DNA from: Ichthyophis bannanicus | Lineage: Eukaryota > Chordata > Amphibia > Gymnophiona > Ichthyophiidae | NCBI GenBank assembly: GCA_033557465.1 | Contig: CM066041.1 | Coordinates: forward strand, 160,245,532 to 160,309,531 | Reading direction: 5' to 3' | Length of the DNA stretch: 64,000 bases | In this document: positions 21,690 to 33,474 of the stretch, piece by piece | Layout: every line of letters begins with the position of its first letter | How positions within the stretch are numbered: the stretch's first letter is position 1 | The notes under the pieces: model-generated | The model's input: the letters and a program-made list of their open reading frames with translations, nothing else | Databases searched by the model: none | What the model was told of the DNA's origin: nothing | Translations under genes and position numbers: made by a program

Positions 21690-21935
21690 AAGCAGTAATT
21701 TTATAAAGCATGTTTCACATGCAGAAAATGGCTCTCATAAACTTCTACCAGGGTATATGTGAAGTGTGTGCCTACTTGTATATGATCTGTGCAGAGGCAC
21801 TCTCACCGAAGAAGCTGCAATGTGCACATTATCGTAATAGGAGGCTTGTTTTCAACGTCCAGAAAGATGCCTATTTTATCTCTAGTTTATAAAGATAACA
21901 TAGGCGCCTATGACCCTATAAAACAGGCTCCCAGA
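21690..21935 (+). repeat. MITE-like repeat, arm 1
   Basis: 21730-21895 is the approximate reverse complement of 22810-22985 (blocks CTACTTGTATATGATCTGTG, GCAGAGGCACTCT, TTTTATCTCTAGTTTATAAAG). The 'attttataaa' edges also recur at 8150, 9045, 19590 and 23865. Confidence 0.6.
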
Positions 21936-22364
21936 ATCAGCCCAGCAGCACACAAATTGAAATACACAAATTTATACCAGCTCTGAAAATGATGTGAAAG
22001 CATGCACCTACTCTATGCAAGTACTCACATTTTATAAAATATGAATGTACGTTGCAACTCTGTCTCTTCTCTACTCAAACTACGGCCCAGGAAACACCTG
22101 TGTGCAAAGCATGTACCAGTATACATGATCTTTCAGCGCATGCATTTTTTATGCATGTAGATACCTACACAATCTTACTAAAGGCCTTTTCCATATGTAA
22201 AACTGACTTTACACACAGAAAATTCTTTCTAAAATGTATATATTGTGATTTTACTGTACTGATATTGTAAGCCATAGATGGGGTCTAGAAATGGAATTAA
22301 GAAAATAAATAAAATTACCCCCACAGAAGACGCACACATTTCCATGTTCAAAGCAAGTATAAAT

Positions 22365-22700
22365 TTACTGGCTTCCTGTTAATCAGCGGATTCAAGGTTC
22401 TGAGGGCTTGCACACTAGGTTCTTCATGATTCCACCCCTCTTTACTTGCCTTCTGTCATTATCCCATATGCTCCTAGATGTGTTCTTAGATCACTCCAAG
22501 ATAACCAACTTGTCCTACCTTCCCTAACCAGAGTAATCTACACGCCATAGCACTTTTCTTTACCTAGCCCCAGCCTTGTGGAATTGCCTTCCCACACATT
22601 TAAGACTTGAGCTTTCCTTTGTGCTTTTTTTAAGTGTTCCCTAAAGACTCATTTCTTCACCCAGGGCCTTCGGAATCACTCCCTCATCTTGAGGTACCTG
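22365..22700 (+). mobile_element. L2-clade LINE ORF2 C-terminal relic
   Basis: Plus-strand reading gives the familiar order of the C-terminal region of L2-type ORF2: a 'WLPV' block (TGGCTTCCTGTTAATCAGCG), a 'PPL' block, an 'LWNCLP' block (TTGTGGAATTGCCTTCC) and a 'THFF' block. Frames are broken. It lies between the two arms of the MITE-like pair. Confidence 0.6.
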
Positions 22701-22789
22701 CAAGATACTGTGTGCTGCCAAGTGGGGTATATCAAGAACTAATAAACCATAAATGTGAGCGCTACGGGGAGGGGAGTGGGTGAGACCCT

Positions 22790-22990
22790 ATTTTATAATG
22801 ATGTATAGACCCCTATTTTATCTTTATAAACTAGAGATAAAATAGGCACCTTCCTGGACATTGAAAGCAAGCTTCCTATTACCGTAATAAGTACATTGCA
22901 GCTACTTCGCTAAGAGTGCCTCTGCACAGATCATATACAAGTAGGCATACACTTGCACATATACCCCAGGAGATTTGAGGAGATCTGAAA
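22790..22990 (-). repeat. MITE-like repeat, arm 2
   Basis: Inverted counterpart of 21690-21935, ending at ACATATACCCCAGG. Whether the two arms belong to one 1.3 kb element or are separate inverted insertions is undecided. Confidence 0.55.
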
Positions 22991-24413
22991 AAAACGGAGC
23001 TACTTCTTCAGTCCACTGAATCGCAAGTCATTCACTCTGAATTTGTTTTAAATACACTGAACTATATAAAAGATTCTCTAAAAATTAAAAGGACTTTTAT
23101 GCAGGGTGCACTGGAATCCACTGATGTACTCGTTTGTAATACAGTCCAATAAAAAAAAAACATTTTTGTGAACTGTTTTAGTCCCTGGGCTTTGGAAAGG
23201 GTTACTAGGGATCTTTATATACTACAGTATATTTGCCATTATAAAATAGGCATCTTTTTTATATTTCACTTAGGCAGCCTGTGATAAAATTCCACCTAAT
23301 TGCTCTTCCTTGGACTATCATATTTTGCAGACTGGAATCTACACTTCCAAGAAAGCTCTAACAGACAGACAGAAGAGAACGTCTGAGGAATGGTGGGAAT
23401 GAAGACAGGCAGCTGAGCAGGAGGGTCCTGGAATTCCCACTCCCATCTGCACTGGGTGCAGGGTGCCCCCCGCAGCATCCATTCTTTGAACAGTGCTCCC
23501 ACACATGGAATACACACCCCTCTGTTACAAACGACTATGACGACCTGAACACCTTTTTAAAATAAGGAATTAAATGTTGACAGGGATTTATCTGGACATT
23601 AACAGAATAAAAAGCCCAACAACAACCCACTAGGAGTTGCTAGTTGACAGGTTGGGATCAACTATTCAAAACAAAACTTGAGAAGAAAATTTCAAAGGGT
23701 AGTTAGAGTGTGTATGGATTAAATGACCTAAAAAGGTGGTTATTGTAAGGTCAGCATGCAAGTTTAAGGGGGATTGGTATATTTCTACTAGCAAATGAAA
23801 TCCTGACATAAAGATACACTTAGTAGTGGAACCAGTGAGTTAAAAAGTGATGCACTAGGGGGTGATTTTATAAGTGACTTGGTCATGTAGAACAGCATTT
23901 TGCATGCTCAAGCAGGCACTTAGGGAGCGTATACACAGAAAAGGGAGTGCTCAGAAAACCCAACAGCTCATTTTATGTGGTCTATGCGTAGGCATTCCTA
24001 GGGGTAAGTGTGGCACTTTTGTTATATGACGCATGCAGAACCACTGATTTCAAGTGGCCCATAAATACCTTGGAGCAGCTGTCACTGCTATATTACAAAG
24101 GCCCACCGAAAATAGACGCACCGTCTGCATCTCTGTGCCTTCCCTGCCTAGGTGCCCTGTTATAACATGCCCTCTCTATTAGCTGAGTTAGTTGGCCCCA
24201 GGATCTATTTATTGCCCACAAGTACACAACTGCCCACAATTTCTCCTGCTCCTATTTCCAAATGCAATATTTCCCTTTTTATTTTTTATTGGTATGGCAT
24301 TTCCTTCTTACCTGCTTTTGCAATGTTTACACCCTCCTCGTGTTTAGGCCAGATCATGATTAACTAGGGAACAAGTGCATCCAATGCAAGTCATTTTAGA
24401 AGCAGTAGGTGGA
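22991..24413. other. Unassigned stretch
   Basis: No gene. 23860-24160 is another 'TTTTATAA'-edged MITE-like region. The remainder is AT-rich and featureless. Confidence 0.35.
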
Positions 24414-24630
24414 ATTTGTGGAGGAGTAGCCTAGTGGTTAGAGCAATAACCTCACAGACAGGAGATTGGGGTTCAATTCTCACCAGCGTGACCTTGGGCA
24501 AGTCCCTTTACTCTCTCTTGTCTCAGAAGAAAAGGCCTGGCAATCTACTTCTGGTCATACCTTCCCAAGAAATCCCAGGGGCTGCTGGGTCACCAGGAAT
24601 CAGCATTGACTTGATTGCACTTAAAAAAAA
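24414..24630 (+). mobile_element. tRNA-derived SINE
   Basis: It has an RNA polymerase III A box (TAGCCTAGTGGTTAGAGCA) and B box (GGGGTTCAATTCTC), a 'TTGGGCAAGTC' core and a 3' A-run at 24622-24630. The DIRS element begins immediately after the A-run. Confidence 0.75.
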
Positions 24631-24784
24631 TGGAAATTACACTAACCTGGTAATTGTAGTTCCTGGAGGGTCCAGTTTAGTCCTCCAACATCGGGTAGTG
24701 CCCCTCCTCCTGCAGCCTGGAGACTGGACCAATCAAGTCTTCTGTAGTATATATGCAGACGGAGCTCCCAGAAGCCCCCAGTGT
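24631..24784 (+). repeat. Left inverted terminal repeat of the pol-bearing DIRS element
   Basis: The inner ~100 bp (TCCAACATCGGGTAGTGCCC ... AGAAGCCCCCAGTGT) is the reverse complement of 30363-30465. The outer part, TGGAAATTACACTAACCTGG, is represented in the internal complementary region. Confidence 0.88.
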
Positions 24785-25128
24785 ACTAGTAACAAAGCAT
24801 ACTTAACGAAGCAACACATTAGATTAATATACAAAATGACATAATGAAAATGACATAATTAAAGAACAATTTGTTTCCCCCCACAAAAATATCCAACTTT
24901 CTCCCCAAACGAGGAAGTCAGAACACTGTATTGCGCTGGAACCAACGCCCCAGAAATCAAAATACAGCTCCGTATCAGAAATCTCAGGAGCTGACTGAAC
25001 ACCTGAGAAAGGAAGAGCCATAGCCAAAAACGCGGCTGCAAAAAAGGTTCGAACGGTAAGAGGAACCGTCTTATGATCCACCGTTCGGAAAGCGCGCCGC
25101 ATTTTTATAACAGATAGTCGGGAGGGAA

Positions 25129-25222
25129 GGAGGACTAAACTGGACCCTCCAGGAACTACAATTACCAGGTTAGTGTAATTTCCATTTCCTGTTCGGTAAT
25201 CCAGTTTAGTCCTCCAAACATC
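25129..25222 (+). repeat. Internal complementary region of the pol-bearing DIRS element
   Basis: 25129-25185 is the reverse complement of the outer left end and 25186-25222 of the outer right end, joined at TTTCCAT|TTCCTG. It overlaps the last codons of the recombinase frame. Confidence 0.88.
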
Positions 25223-26162
25223 AGGATGTAACAGAGCAGTTAAGACCGGGCAGGACCTTGCCATCCGGCGCGCAGAACCGCCGAACAAAAGAGGAATCCC
25301 GAGCCGCTGACACATCTAAACGATAGTGTGTACTGAAAGCATGCAGAGACGACCAGGTGGCCGCCTTACAGATATCTGCTGGCGGAACTAGGCTATACTC
25401 CGCCCAAGCGGTCGCCTGAGCCCTAGTGGAATGATCCAGTAGCCCCTCCGGAACAGACCGCTGCTGCAACAGATACGCAGACGCGAACGCTTCCTTGAGC
25501 CATCTTGCAACGGAGGCCTTAGCCGCCGCTTCCCCTTTACGTGCACCACCGAAGAGCACGAATAGCCGGTCAGTCTTCCGAAAAGATTCGGTAGCCGTCA
25601 AATAACGACGAAGTGCACGACCCACATCGAGACGGTGAAGACTTTTGTCCGCCGACCCGACAGAGTGGGAAGAAAGAACTGGAAGAAACACTGCCTGATT
25701 CACATGAATAGGGGAAACCACCTTCGGCAAAAAGGAAGGGACCGGGGAAAAAGACAAAAAAGACAAAAAAGGTTCTCGGCAGGACAACGCATGTAGATCT
25801 GAAATACGCCGTGCCGAACAGATGGCTACAAGAAAAACCGTCTTCAGCGTAAAATCTTTCCGAAACGCCCTACACAGGGGTTCAAAAGGTTCACGAACCA
25901 GGGCCCGCATCACTAGATTCAAGTCCCCCGGAGGAACGAAAATCCTGCGGGAGGGCCGCAAATGAAAAACAGTCGTAAGAAAACGACGTACGTCCGGATA
26001 AGAACCGCGGAGACGGCCTAAAACTTTGCCTCGATAACAAGAGATAGCCGCCAACTGGACTTTCAGGGAACTAGCCGCAAGGCCCTTATCAAAAGCAACC
26101 TGAAGAAACTTAAAACGACGGAAACGGAAACCGTCGCCGCCCGGACTCCACGCCGGGAGCAC
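25221..26162 (-). pseudogene. DIRS tyrosine recombinase (313 codons open)
   Basis: This minus-strand frame is a phage-integrase-type recombinase. It has an Arg-containing 'SARRISDLHAL' box, 'HSTRAQATAWAE' (the His-x-x-Arg box) and 'AATWSSLHAFSTHYRLDV', containing the Tyr nucleophile, in the right order near residues ~125, ~245 and ~275. That gives R-H-R-Y, the catalytic set, as far as the eye can judge. In DIRS elements it inserts circular DNA without target duplication. The frame is open to its end, but the upstream RNase H region is in other frames, so it is no longer linked to pol as one message product. Its N-terminus may be truncated by a frameshift near 26165. Confidence 0.8.
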
Positions 26163-26266
26163 CAGTCTTCAAAGATCCCCCAAATCCGAACGTAAGTAAG
26201 AGAAGTGGACGTTTTCCCCGCCCGCAGTAGGGAAGAAATCACCGCGGGGGGAGGAACCCTTCTCTT

Positions 26267-27794
26267 TCAGCCGAGCCCTCTCCATGGCCAAACCGTAAGC
26301 GAGAATCGACCCACTTGGGGCATCCGCAAGGGTCCCTGAAAAAGAAGATTCGGCAGCGTGGATAGGAGCCAAGGAATGCCGTCGCTCAGCCGGACCAGAT
26401 CGGCATACCAGGGCCACCCAGGCCAGTCCGGGGCCACCAGTAACACTCGACCCCGATGGCCCTCGATGCGCTGAACGACCCGGCCAATCAGAACCCACGG
26501 AGGAAAGACATAAAGAAGGCCGGACGTTGGCCACGGCTGAATGAGAGCGTCGAGCCCCTCGGACATGCGCTCCCTTTGCCTGCTGAAGAAGCGTCCTGTC
26601 TCGGCCGATTGAAATGTCGCCATGAGATCCATGAAGGGCGGCCCCCCCCGACGAACTATTTGCGCGTAAACTTGCGGGTTTAGCTCCCACTCTCCGGGGT
26701 CCACCCGCACTCTGCAGAGAAAATCGGCCTGAACATTGTCTGCGCCTGCAATAGGCGCTGCCGAGATGGTCGGAAGACGAGACTGCACCCAATTGACCAA
26801 GGCCATCGCTTCTGATTCCAGGGCCATGCTGCCGGTGCCCCCTTGGCGATTGATGTAAGCTACGGTGGTCGCAATGTCCGAGAGGACGCGCACCGGCCGG
26901 TCGAGAACTAGGGCTTTGAGGCCAAGAGGGCTAGCCGCACCGCCCGCAATTCGAGGCGGTTGATCGACCAAGAAGTCTCCAGGGGAGACCATTCCCCTTG
27001 AGCGAAGCGGGTCTCGCAGTGAGCCCCCCAGCCGGTTAGGCTGGCATCCGTTGTGAACGGAACCCAAAGTGGAGGCTCCAGGGAATCCCCCGCGCCAGGT
27101 TCTCGGAGGAGAGCCACCACCGGAGTGATCAGCGAACCGCCCTTGGGCAAGTCAATCTCCTGTTCAACGAGTCGAATTGGTTGGACCAACGGCGCAGCAG
27201 AGCACTCTGCAGCGGGCGCATGTGGAAGCGTGCCCAGGGCACCACCTCCAAGGTTGCTGCCATCGTACCGAGGAGCTGTAGCTATCACCATGCAGACGGA
27301 GCGGGCATCCCCCTGAAGAGTCGGACAAGAGACCGAATGCGGCGCTCCGGCAGGCACACCAAGCCCCGTGCTGTGTCGAGGCTCACTCCCAGATACTCGA
27401 GATCCTGAGTCGGGCACAGACAACTCTTGCATTCTTTCACCATCCAGCCGAGGGACCGCAGCAGAGCCACCACCCTGCTCGTGACGTGCACACACTCCCG
27501 ACTGGACTTTGCCCGAATCCACCAGTCGTCGAGATACGGATGGACCAGGATGCCCTCTTTGCCCAAGGCCGCCGCGACCACTACCATCACGTTTGTGAAG
27601 GTGCAGGGGGCCGTGGCGAGACCAAACGGCATGGCCGGAAATTGGAAGTGGCCCCACGGAAGAGCGAAGTGGAGAAACCGTTGATGAGACGGCTGGATGG
27701 GAATGTGTAATGTGGTCTGCAGCGGCTGTGGAAGATCCTGCAGCAGGGGCTCTGAGGAGGGGGGAGATAAGGTGCTGAGGGACCCAGCTAGCAA
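26267..27794 (-). pseudogene. DIRS reverse transcriptase and RNase H, frameshifted
   Basis: 27794-27285 is the reverse transcriptase palm: 'FQFPAMPFGLATAPCTFT' then 'GILVHPYLDDWWIRA', with the YxDD box as YLDD. The frame then shifts. Around 27080-26910 'FTTDASLTGWGAH' and 'INRLELRAV' form the RNase H core (D and E). A second shift leads to 27067-26267, with 'VLSDIATTVAYINRQGG' (the third RNase H Asp) and 'GADNVQADFLCR' (the fourth). So the catalytic residues survive but at least two frameshifts break the protein. The palm N-terminus is cut at about 27795, where recognisable coding stops. Confidence 0.82.
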
Positions 27795-30362
27795 CGCAGT
27801 GGGTATGGGGAAAGCCTCCGGGATGCAGCGTGCAGGTGTAACACAAGCAAGCTATTAATGTACCCTTCGGCTGATTACATTTCACATATAATACAGTCAG
27901 AGAAAAAAAGCATTGTAGAGACTTAAACCACCTTTCCTCTTCTTGTGTGGGGTTTCATTTATTTATTTATTTAATTATTTTTTATTTATTTATTTTTTTT
28001 TGCATTTAAAACAAAAAGCAAGGAAGGCTCAGGGAAACCCAAGACTGTTTAAGAAAAGGATTTTGAAACTCCACGTGCCTCCACAGCATGATTGTGTGGA
28101 AACTGCTGTTTAGAGCTGTTTCCTCTAAAAAGAAACACTGAAGAGAAAAACAAAACAGCCGCTGGCACCGAAAAACTGTCAGGTATTCGCAGAACTGAGA
28201 AGGGAACTGTCAGTCATTCACTGTGCTGGCATAGAGAAACTTTCAAGGTCAGGGTAAGGCAATTACAGTGACTGAAAGTAGGGAAATTAGAGTGGGATCC
28301 CTCCGCAGCCATTCAGACCTCCATGGAAGGGGCTGAAAGGTGTTTCTGGGGAGGGATGTAGAAGCTCAATCCAGCCATAGGAAAATTACAGTGAGCATGC
28401 TTAATTAGGCCGAGCCCAAAACAGTCAGGATCCAAAACACTGACTTAAAACCTCAACCAAATGGTATATTGAATAAGACAGGTACAATAATCAGTAGGAC
28501 GTACAAAGTAACCCGACTGCAGTTTGTGGACTAAAAAGTCAAAGTAGGCACTTCCAAACTCAGGGGCAGCCGGTCCGGATACAGCTGAAAGCATCCCAGA
28601 GCAGCTGAGGCAAGGAAGAAAAAAAAACAAAAACAGAGTACTCACAGTTTTCTTACAGAAAATGATACCTGAACTTCCTGGAGGTATCCAAACTCTCGTG
28701 GTAAAGACTCAGTGCAGCGTAAAGCCAATGGAGAGCTCCCCCGAAGCCAAGCTCCGGAGTTCCCAAGTTCCTCAGGGGAAGCAAGATGCTGGGGGAAGAG
28801 CAGAGCTGATGCCTGAGGTCCCTGTGTTTCTTCTGACAGCCTATGCAGCGTAAACCTGAATAAGGCACAGGGAGAACTAAAAAGAAATAACTGCGTCCCG
28901 CAGGAACAGGCATTTAACAATATTACCCATAATAGGTAATGCCTCAGCCAGCCTTCTTTGTTGGGCACAGTGGGGAATGGAACCCATGAGCCCTGCACCC
29001 TTCGTCAGTGACTCAGCATTGTACTGTGGCTCTGAATTGCATACTGTTCTCTATCCACGCCTTCTGTACTTTTTATCCATTATGTTCATACATAGGCAGA
29101 GAAAAAAGTAACCTCTGCACAACTGACATCTAGCAAGTGTTGTGGAAAGAAAAAAAAAAAACTGAAACAACAATATAGCTTTTAGAAGCCAGCAGAGAAG
29201 TAATCTGGCTTCCCGCCAAAAACCGAGGCTCATTGGCTATTCAAAATGGCCACCAGCAAAAATAAAACACCAAAAGAGTGAATTAAACCCCCCAAAAGCT
29301 AAGGAATTAACTTAAAAAGTCAAAGAAGAAGGTGGGAGGGTTGCAGACATGAGAGAAATGCCTAAAATCGCTGAAAAATCAAGAAAAATCAATCGAGTTA
29401 CCACAGAGCTGCAAACAGCAGTGGGAGAAGACATTCCAGGTCTGAAGAAACTGCAGCACAGCTCTTGCAGATGCCAGAGTCAGTCATTGTACCTCTGCGG
29501 GACCCACAAATCACACATTGAGGTTTGGCTGCCATGCTAAGGCAACCTGCTTCCAGGGGGAAAGAAGGAAACAGGAACAGGCAAGCCCACAGCAAAGGGA
29601 CTAACCGTATTCAAATCAGTACAGCTTTAAATTTAAAACTTTTTTTTTTTTTTTTTTTTTACAGAAAACAAAATACTCCCCAGAATCCTAGGGGTGCCCT
29701 GAGCAAAATCGCCAGCAAAAGAAACCCCAAAAATGCCAGGGGAACCTGTGCACATGTGTTAAAAAGTGCCCTTAAAAAGCACACTTTAGAAATCCAAAAT
29801 GGCCGCCGCATTTTTTCACCCACAATAAAAAAAGGCGCGAAAATACAAAGGTAACCAAATAATATGGAAAAGAAAGAAAACGACCCTCTAATACAGGGCA
29901 AGCGAAAAAAATCAGGAAAAAGTGCAATTCGGAAGCCAGGGGAGCCGACAGAGCCTCTGACAATGCAAAAAACAACAGAGCTGAAAAGTTAAAGCAAGGA
30001 AAATTCCTACCAGCTCAGGGAACAGCAAGGAACTCAGCCAACTTCTCCAAGTGACAGGCAATGCTGTAGCAGGTATGGCTCTTCCCTGAACAGTCTTGGG
30101 GAGAGCTCAACCCAGGTTTCAGATATTCCCAGGCAGGAAGGCAGGAGCCCAATGCAGGTCTGGCTTCCCCCAGGATGTTCCCTGTGGCAATGCTCCTTTT
30201 TTTTTTTTTTTTTTAAAGATACAGCTACCTAGCAAAGAAATGGTAAATAAAGGACCCAAAATAAAACCCCAAAAGAACTAATTAACTAGTGTTGCTCCTT
30301 CAAGTGTCACTTAGTGTGCGCAGAAAGGGCACAGAAGTCTGCAAGCTGCAAGGAGACTGGAC
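27795..30362. other. DIRS interior where gag would be expected; no gag recognised
   Basis: 2.5 kb without a recognisable gene. It contains ATTT-type microsatellites (27955-28000), a T-run (29640-29660), a second T-run (30198-30214) and a plausible leader. The longest frames (28642-28998 minus, 29525-29854 plus) show no domain. The missing gag means this copy would need gag in trans. Confidence 0.5.
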
Positions 30363-30490
30363 ACACTGGGGGCTTCTGGGAGCTCCGTCTGCATATATAC
30401 TACAGAAGACTTGATTGGTCCAGTCTCCAGGCTGCAGGAGGAGGGGCACTACCCGATGTTGGAGGACTAAACTGGATTACCGAACAGGAA
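30363..30490 (-). repeat. Right inverted terminal repeat of the pol-bearing DIRS element
   Basis: Reverse complement of the inner left repeat. It ends ATTACCGAACAGGAA at 30490; the outermost ~30 bp have their partner only in the internal complementary region. Confidence 0.88.
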
Positions 30491-32120
30491 GTGGCATTTA
30501 CAAATGTAAACAGTAAGTTTAGAAAAGTTGTCAAGGGATATGGTAGTATGAGTATCCCTATACCTCCCATGTTAAAAGCAAATCCAAATGTATTTCTAAA
30601 ATATTTTCATGCCTGCGTTTATACCATCTTTAAATCATGTACACATGCATGCAAACAAACCGCTCATTTGGACCTGAAGATTTGAGGAGTGAGGGAAGGG
30701 GTCAAGAGACACCAATTTGTCTCCTCTTGTACAAGCAGTTTTACAGAATCTGGCACTCATGAGCCCAAAGAAATACAGAAGAGAGGCAACTCCAACTGCA
30801 CTCCAAAGGTAGCAGAGGCACACAAGTCCTTCAATAACAGTAAGCACAATTAAAACACTTAAACCCCCAAAATCCTATACAGTGCAGGCGGTTTAACAAA
30901 GGTCCAGTGTAATTGTTTGTTCAGTAACCCTACATATTTCAGCATATTCTCCTGCATCAGGGGATGATAAGTAATTCTTTATAGATGGGCTGCTGGTGGT
31001 AGTAAACCACCTCCATGCAGAAAGCCTGGGAGTTAAAAACAAGAACAGAAGACACAAAAATATATACTTCAAAAAGAGGGAAAATGAAAAACAAGGGAAG
31101 AAAGGAAAACTAAAACAAACAAAACAAAAAAAGCCTTTGAATATCGCCCCAACACTGTTCCCACTGTATGTGCCAGAAAATATAGATGCACTCCCGCACA
31201 TTTACTAAAAGCTCCATGTTCTTTAATAAACAGAGTTAAAAAAAAAAAGCTCCATGTTCCCTCTGGATGTCTCTTTCCTAACCTAAACATCTTATCCAAA
31301 ATGGGGCTTCGTGTCTCATGAGTAGGGTTCAGTGCCCAACCCCTAAGGGCTCAGCATTCCTAGCTGACCCAATGAACAGATGCTGGACTCATTACTGAAC
31401 TTTGTTCTTTTGAATAACAGTTTACAGCACTGAGCCATCAGAATACTCTAACACAAAACATTTTTAAGGGGCGAAATACAAAGACTGCCATTTAACACAT
31501 TTTATGTACACGGTTCATAATTTTCCATACACAGTTATATTACTTTTATATGTTACTGTTTCTTTACTGCAAAGTTATACTTGCCAAACAGACTTAGGAG
31601 GAGCTGCACAAAGTCCTGCTCTCACTGTCCTACGAATCCCTTGACCCTGAATGCTCTCTCATTTGTTTTCCTCTTAGGGGCATGTTTATTAAAGGATTGC
31701 CCAGAGCTCACCTTACCCTATAGTAAACATGCCCCTGAACTTTCTGCTGTATTAATAATGGTTATTTTGCATTTATTCTATTATGCAATTGTTGATGTTT
31801 TAATTCTGTACTGTTTATACACACCATTATGGTGTATTATTATTATTGGCAGGTGCTCTGAATAGGAAACCAAAGAAATCCTGACATATAAAGAAGTAAC
31901 TAAATAATGGCTGAAATTACTTGTTTAGCAAGATTATGTAGTACAGAAAGCACTGGGCAACTCGGATGAGCCAGAGATGTTTATACTTTCCAATTCATGC
32001 TTGCTTGCCGAAACTTCCTTTTGCTTCTGCCACAAAATTGGAAAGGGGTCGAAAATGTATAAGACTACATAACTGCACATGCCCTCTCGTGGGTAGTTTT
32101 AAGACTGCATCCCCAAAAGG
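30491..32120. other. Unassigned stretch
   Basis: No gene or family recognised. A-rich segments occur at 31040-31135 and 31217-31245. Confidence 0.35.
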
Positions 32121-32124
32121 ATAT

Positions 32125-32260
32125 AGACAGAAGAAAGTTACTGAGCTAGATGATATAGTGCATGTGGATTCTCAGAAAGTGTTTGACAAAGTAGCTTATG
32201 AGAGATTTCTGAGGAAACTAAAAAGCCACAGGCGAGAGGCTCTCTCAGTATCCCGTGGCC
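32125..32260 (+). mobile_element. CR1-like reverse transcriptase relic
   Basis: In one plus frame the DNA gives 'DSQKVFDKVAYERFLRKLKS', a degraded form of the LINE 'YLDFQKAFDKVPH' block. Flanks are broken. Confidence 0.5.
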
Positions 32261-32264
32261 TTCT

Positions 32265-32331
32265 TCATCTTCAGTCCAGCGCTGTGTGCGTAGTGCTATA
32301 TAAATGCTAACTAGTAGTAGTAGTAGTGGCT
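32265..32331 (+). repeat. SINE/L2-type tail with TAG microsatellite
   Basis: 'GCGTAGTGCTATATAAATGC' followed by (TAG)n matches the 3' ends of L2-mobilised SINEs. A related tail, GCGCTATACAAATGC, lies at 35945-35985. Confidence 0.5.
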
Positions 32332-32539
32332 TTGCAACTTTTCATAAACTCTTTCTTCCATGAATGGTGTGCTGTCTACTCCATTTCCACTAGTACCTTT
32401 GTCAAGCATGTGCGATCCTTCTCCAGGACTGTATTTTGTGAACACAGAAGTATTTGTTTAGCACGTCCACTTATTCTTGGTCACTCTCTACAAATCGGTC
32501 TTCAGCCCTTTGAGTCTTGCAATTTCACCTCTGACTTTC

Positions 32540-32935
32540 CTCCTCTCCCCAATAAATCTAAAAAAAAGTTATCACCTTGTTTAACATCTTTAGCCATTTT
32601 CTCTCAGTTGCCTTTTTCAGCTTTATCCGGTGTTCTTTGCTGTGTTCCTCTTTTGTGATCCTCTGAATTTTGTGAATGCTGCCTTTTTTTGCTTTTATTT
32701 TTGCAACCACTTATTTGGAGAACCATATTGGTTTCCTTTTCCGCTTGTTTGTATTTACTTTCCTTAAATATAGATCCATTGCTCTTCTTATAGCCTCTTT
32801 CAGTTTAGTCAGTTGCCTTTCCACTTCCCTTATCTCCTCCCACCCTGCCAGTTCCTCCCTCGGGTACTTTCCCAGTTTACTGAAGTCAGCATTTTTGAAT
32901 CTATGGCAAGCAGCTCCTGCAATGTGGGGTTGGGG
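32540..32935 (-). mobile_element. LINE ORF2 fragment, region between endonuclease and reverse transcriptase
   Basis: Minus-strand translation gives charged helices ('LGKYPREELAGWEEIREVE', then 'KLKEAIRRAMDLYLRK') and, beyond a stop, Lys-rich sequence, like the linker between the endonuclease and reverse transcriptase of CR1-like ORF2. The family assignment is tentative. Confidence 0.4.
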
Positions 32936-33474
32936 GCCCCAAGCTAGATGAGGGGCCCACTTGGCCCAGCAGTCCCTAGCCTGTAATGGCAGCGGCAGAG
33001 CATGGCAAACATCGTACTTACAATAAAGATGTTTGCCGCACAATCTCCCGCTGCCTCTCTGTTAACAAAGGGGCCAATGCATAAAGCCGGTTCTGAAGTT
33101 GCGCGCTATCAACTCTGTATTCCTCTATGCCAGTGGTTCTCAACCTTTTTTGTGCCGTGACCCCTTTTACCATTGGTCAACTTGTGGGGACCCCCAATGA
33201 TAAAATCAAATGCGTCTCTCATCCTTTATCATTAACGCAATGTCGCTGTAATAATTTGTTGAATTATTAATATATTACAGGCCTTTGCAATATGTTTTTA
33301 TTTATAAAATATACTTATTTAAACCACAATAATTAATCACAACAACAAATAACAATATTTGATCTCGAAATTATGATGATTTTATAGTCAACGGTTTTAG
33401 TATGCTTTATTCAAAAAGACTGACGAAGAACAAAAATGTTAGCGTTGTCAAACCTAAAAAGTAGGCATAGGCTA

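Larger units (their letters stand above)
24631..30490 (-). mobile_element. DIRS-like element with RT/RNase H and tyrosine recombinase, 5.9 kb
   Basis: Terminal inverted repeats (24631-24784 and 30363-30490) and an internal complementary region (25129-25222) whose two halves match the outer left and outer right ends define the element precisely. On the minus strand the order is reverse transcriptase, RNase H, then tyrosine recombinase, with the recombinase stop at the internal complementary region, as in DIRS1-type elements. Frames are broken and no gag is recognisable at 27800-30360. It is a different subfamily from the 12905-17623 element, with unrelated terminal repeats. Confidence 0.88.

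Noticed and set aside
26456..27710. Plus-strand open frames across the DIRS pol
   Set aside because: They are antisense shadows of the reverse transcriptase/RNase H coding strand.
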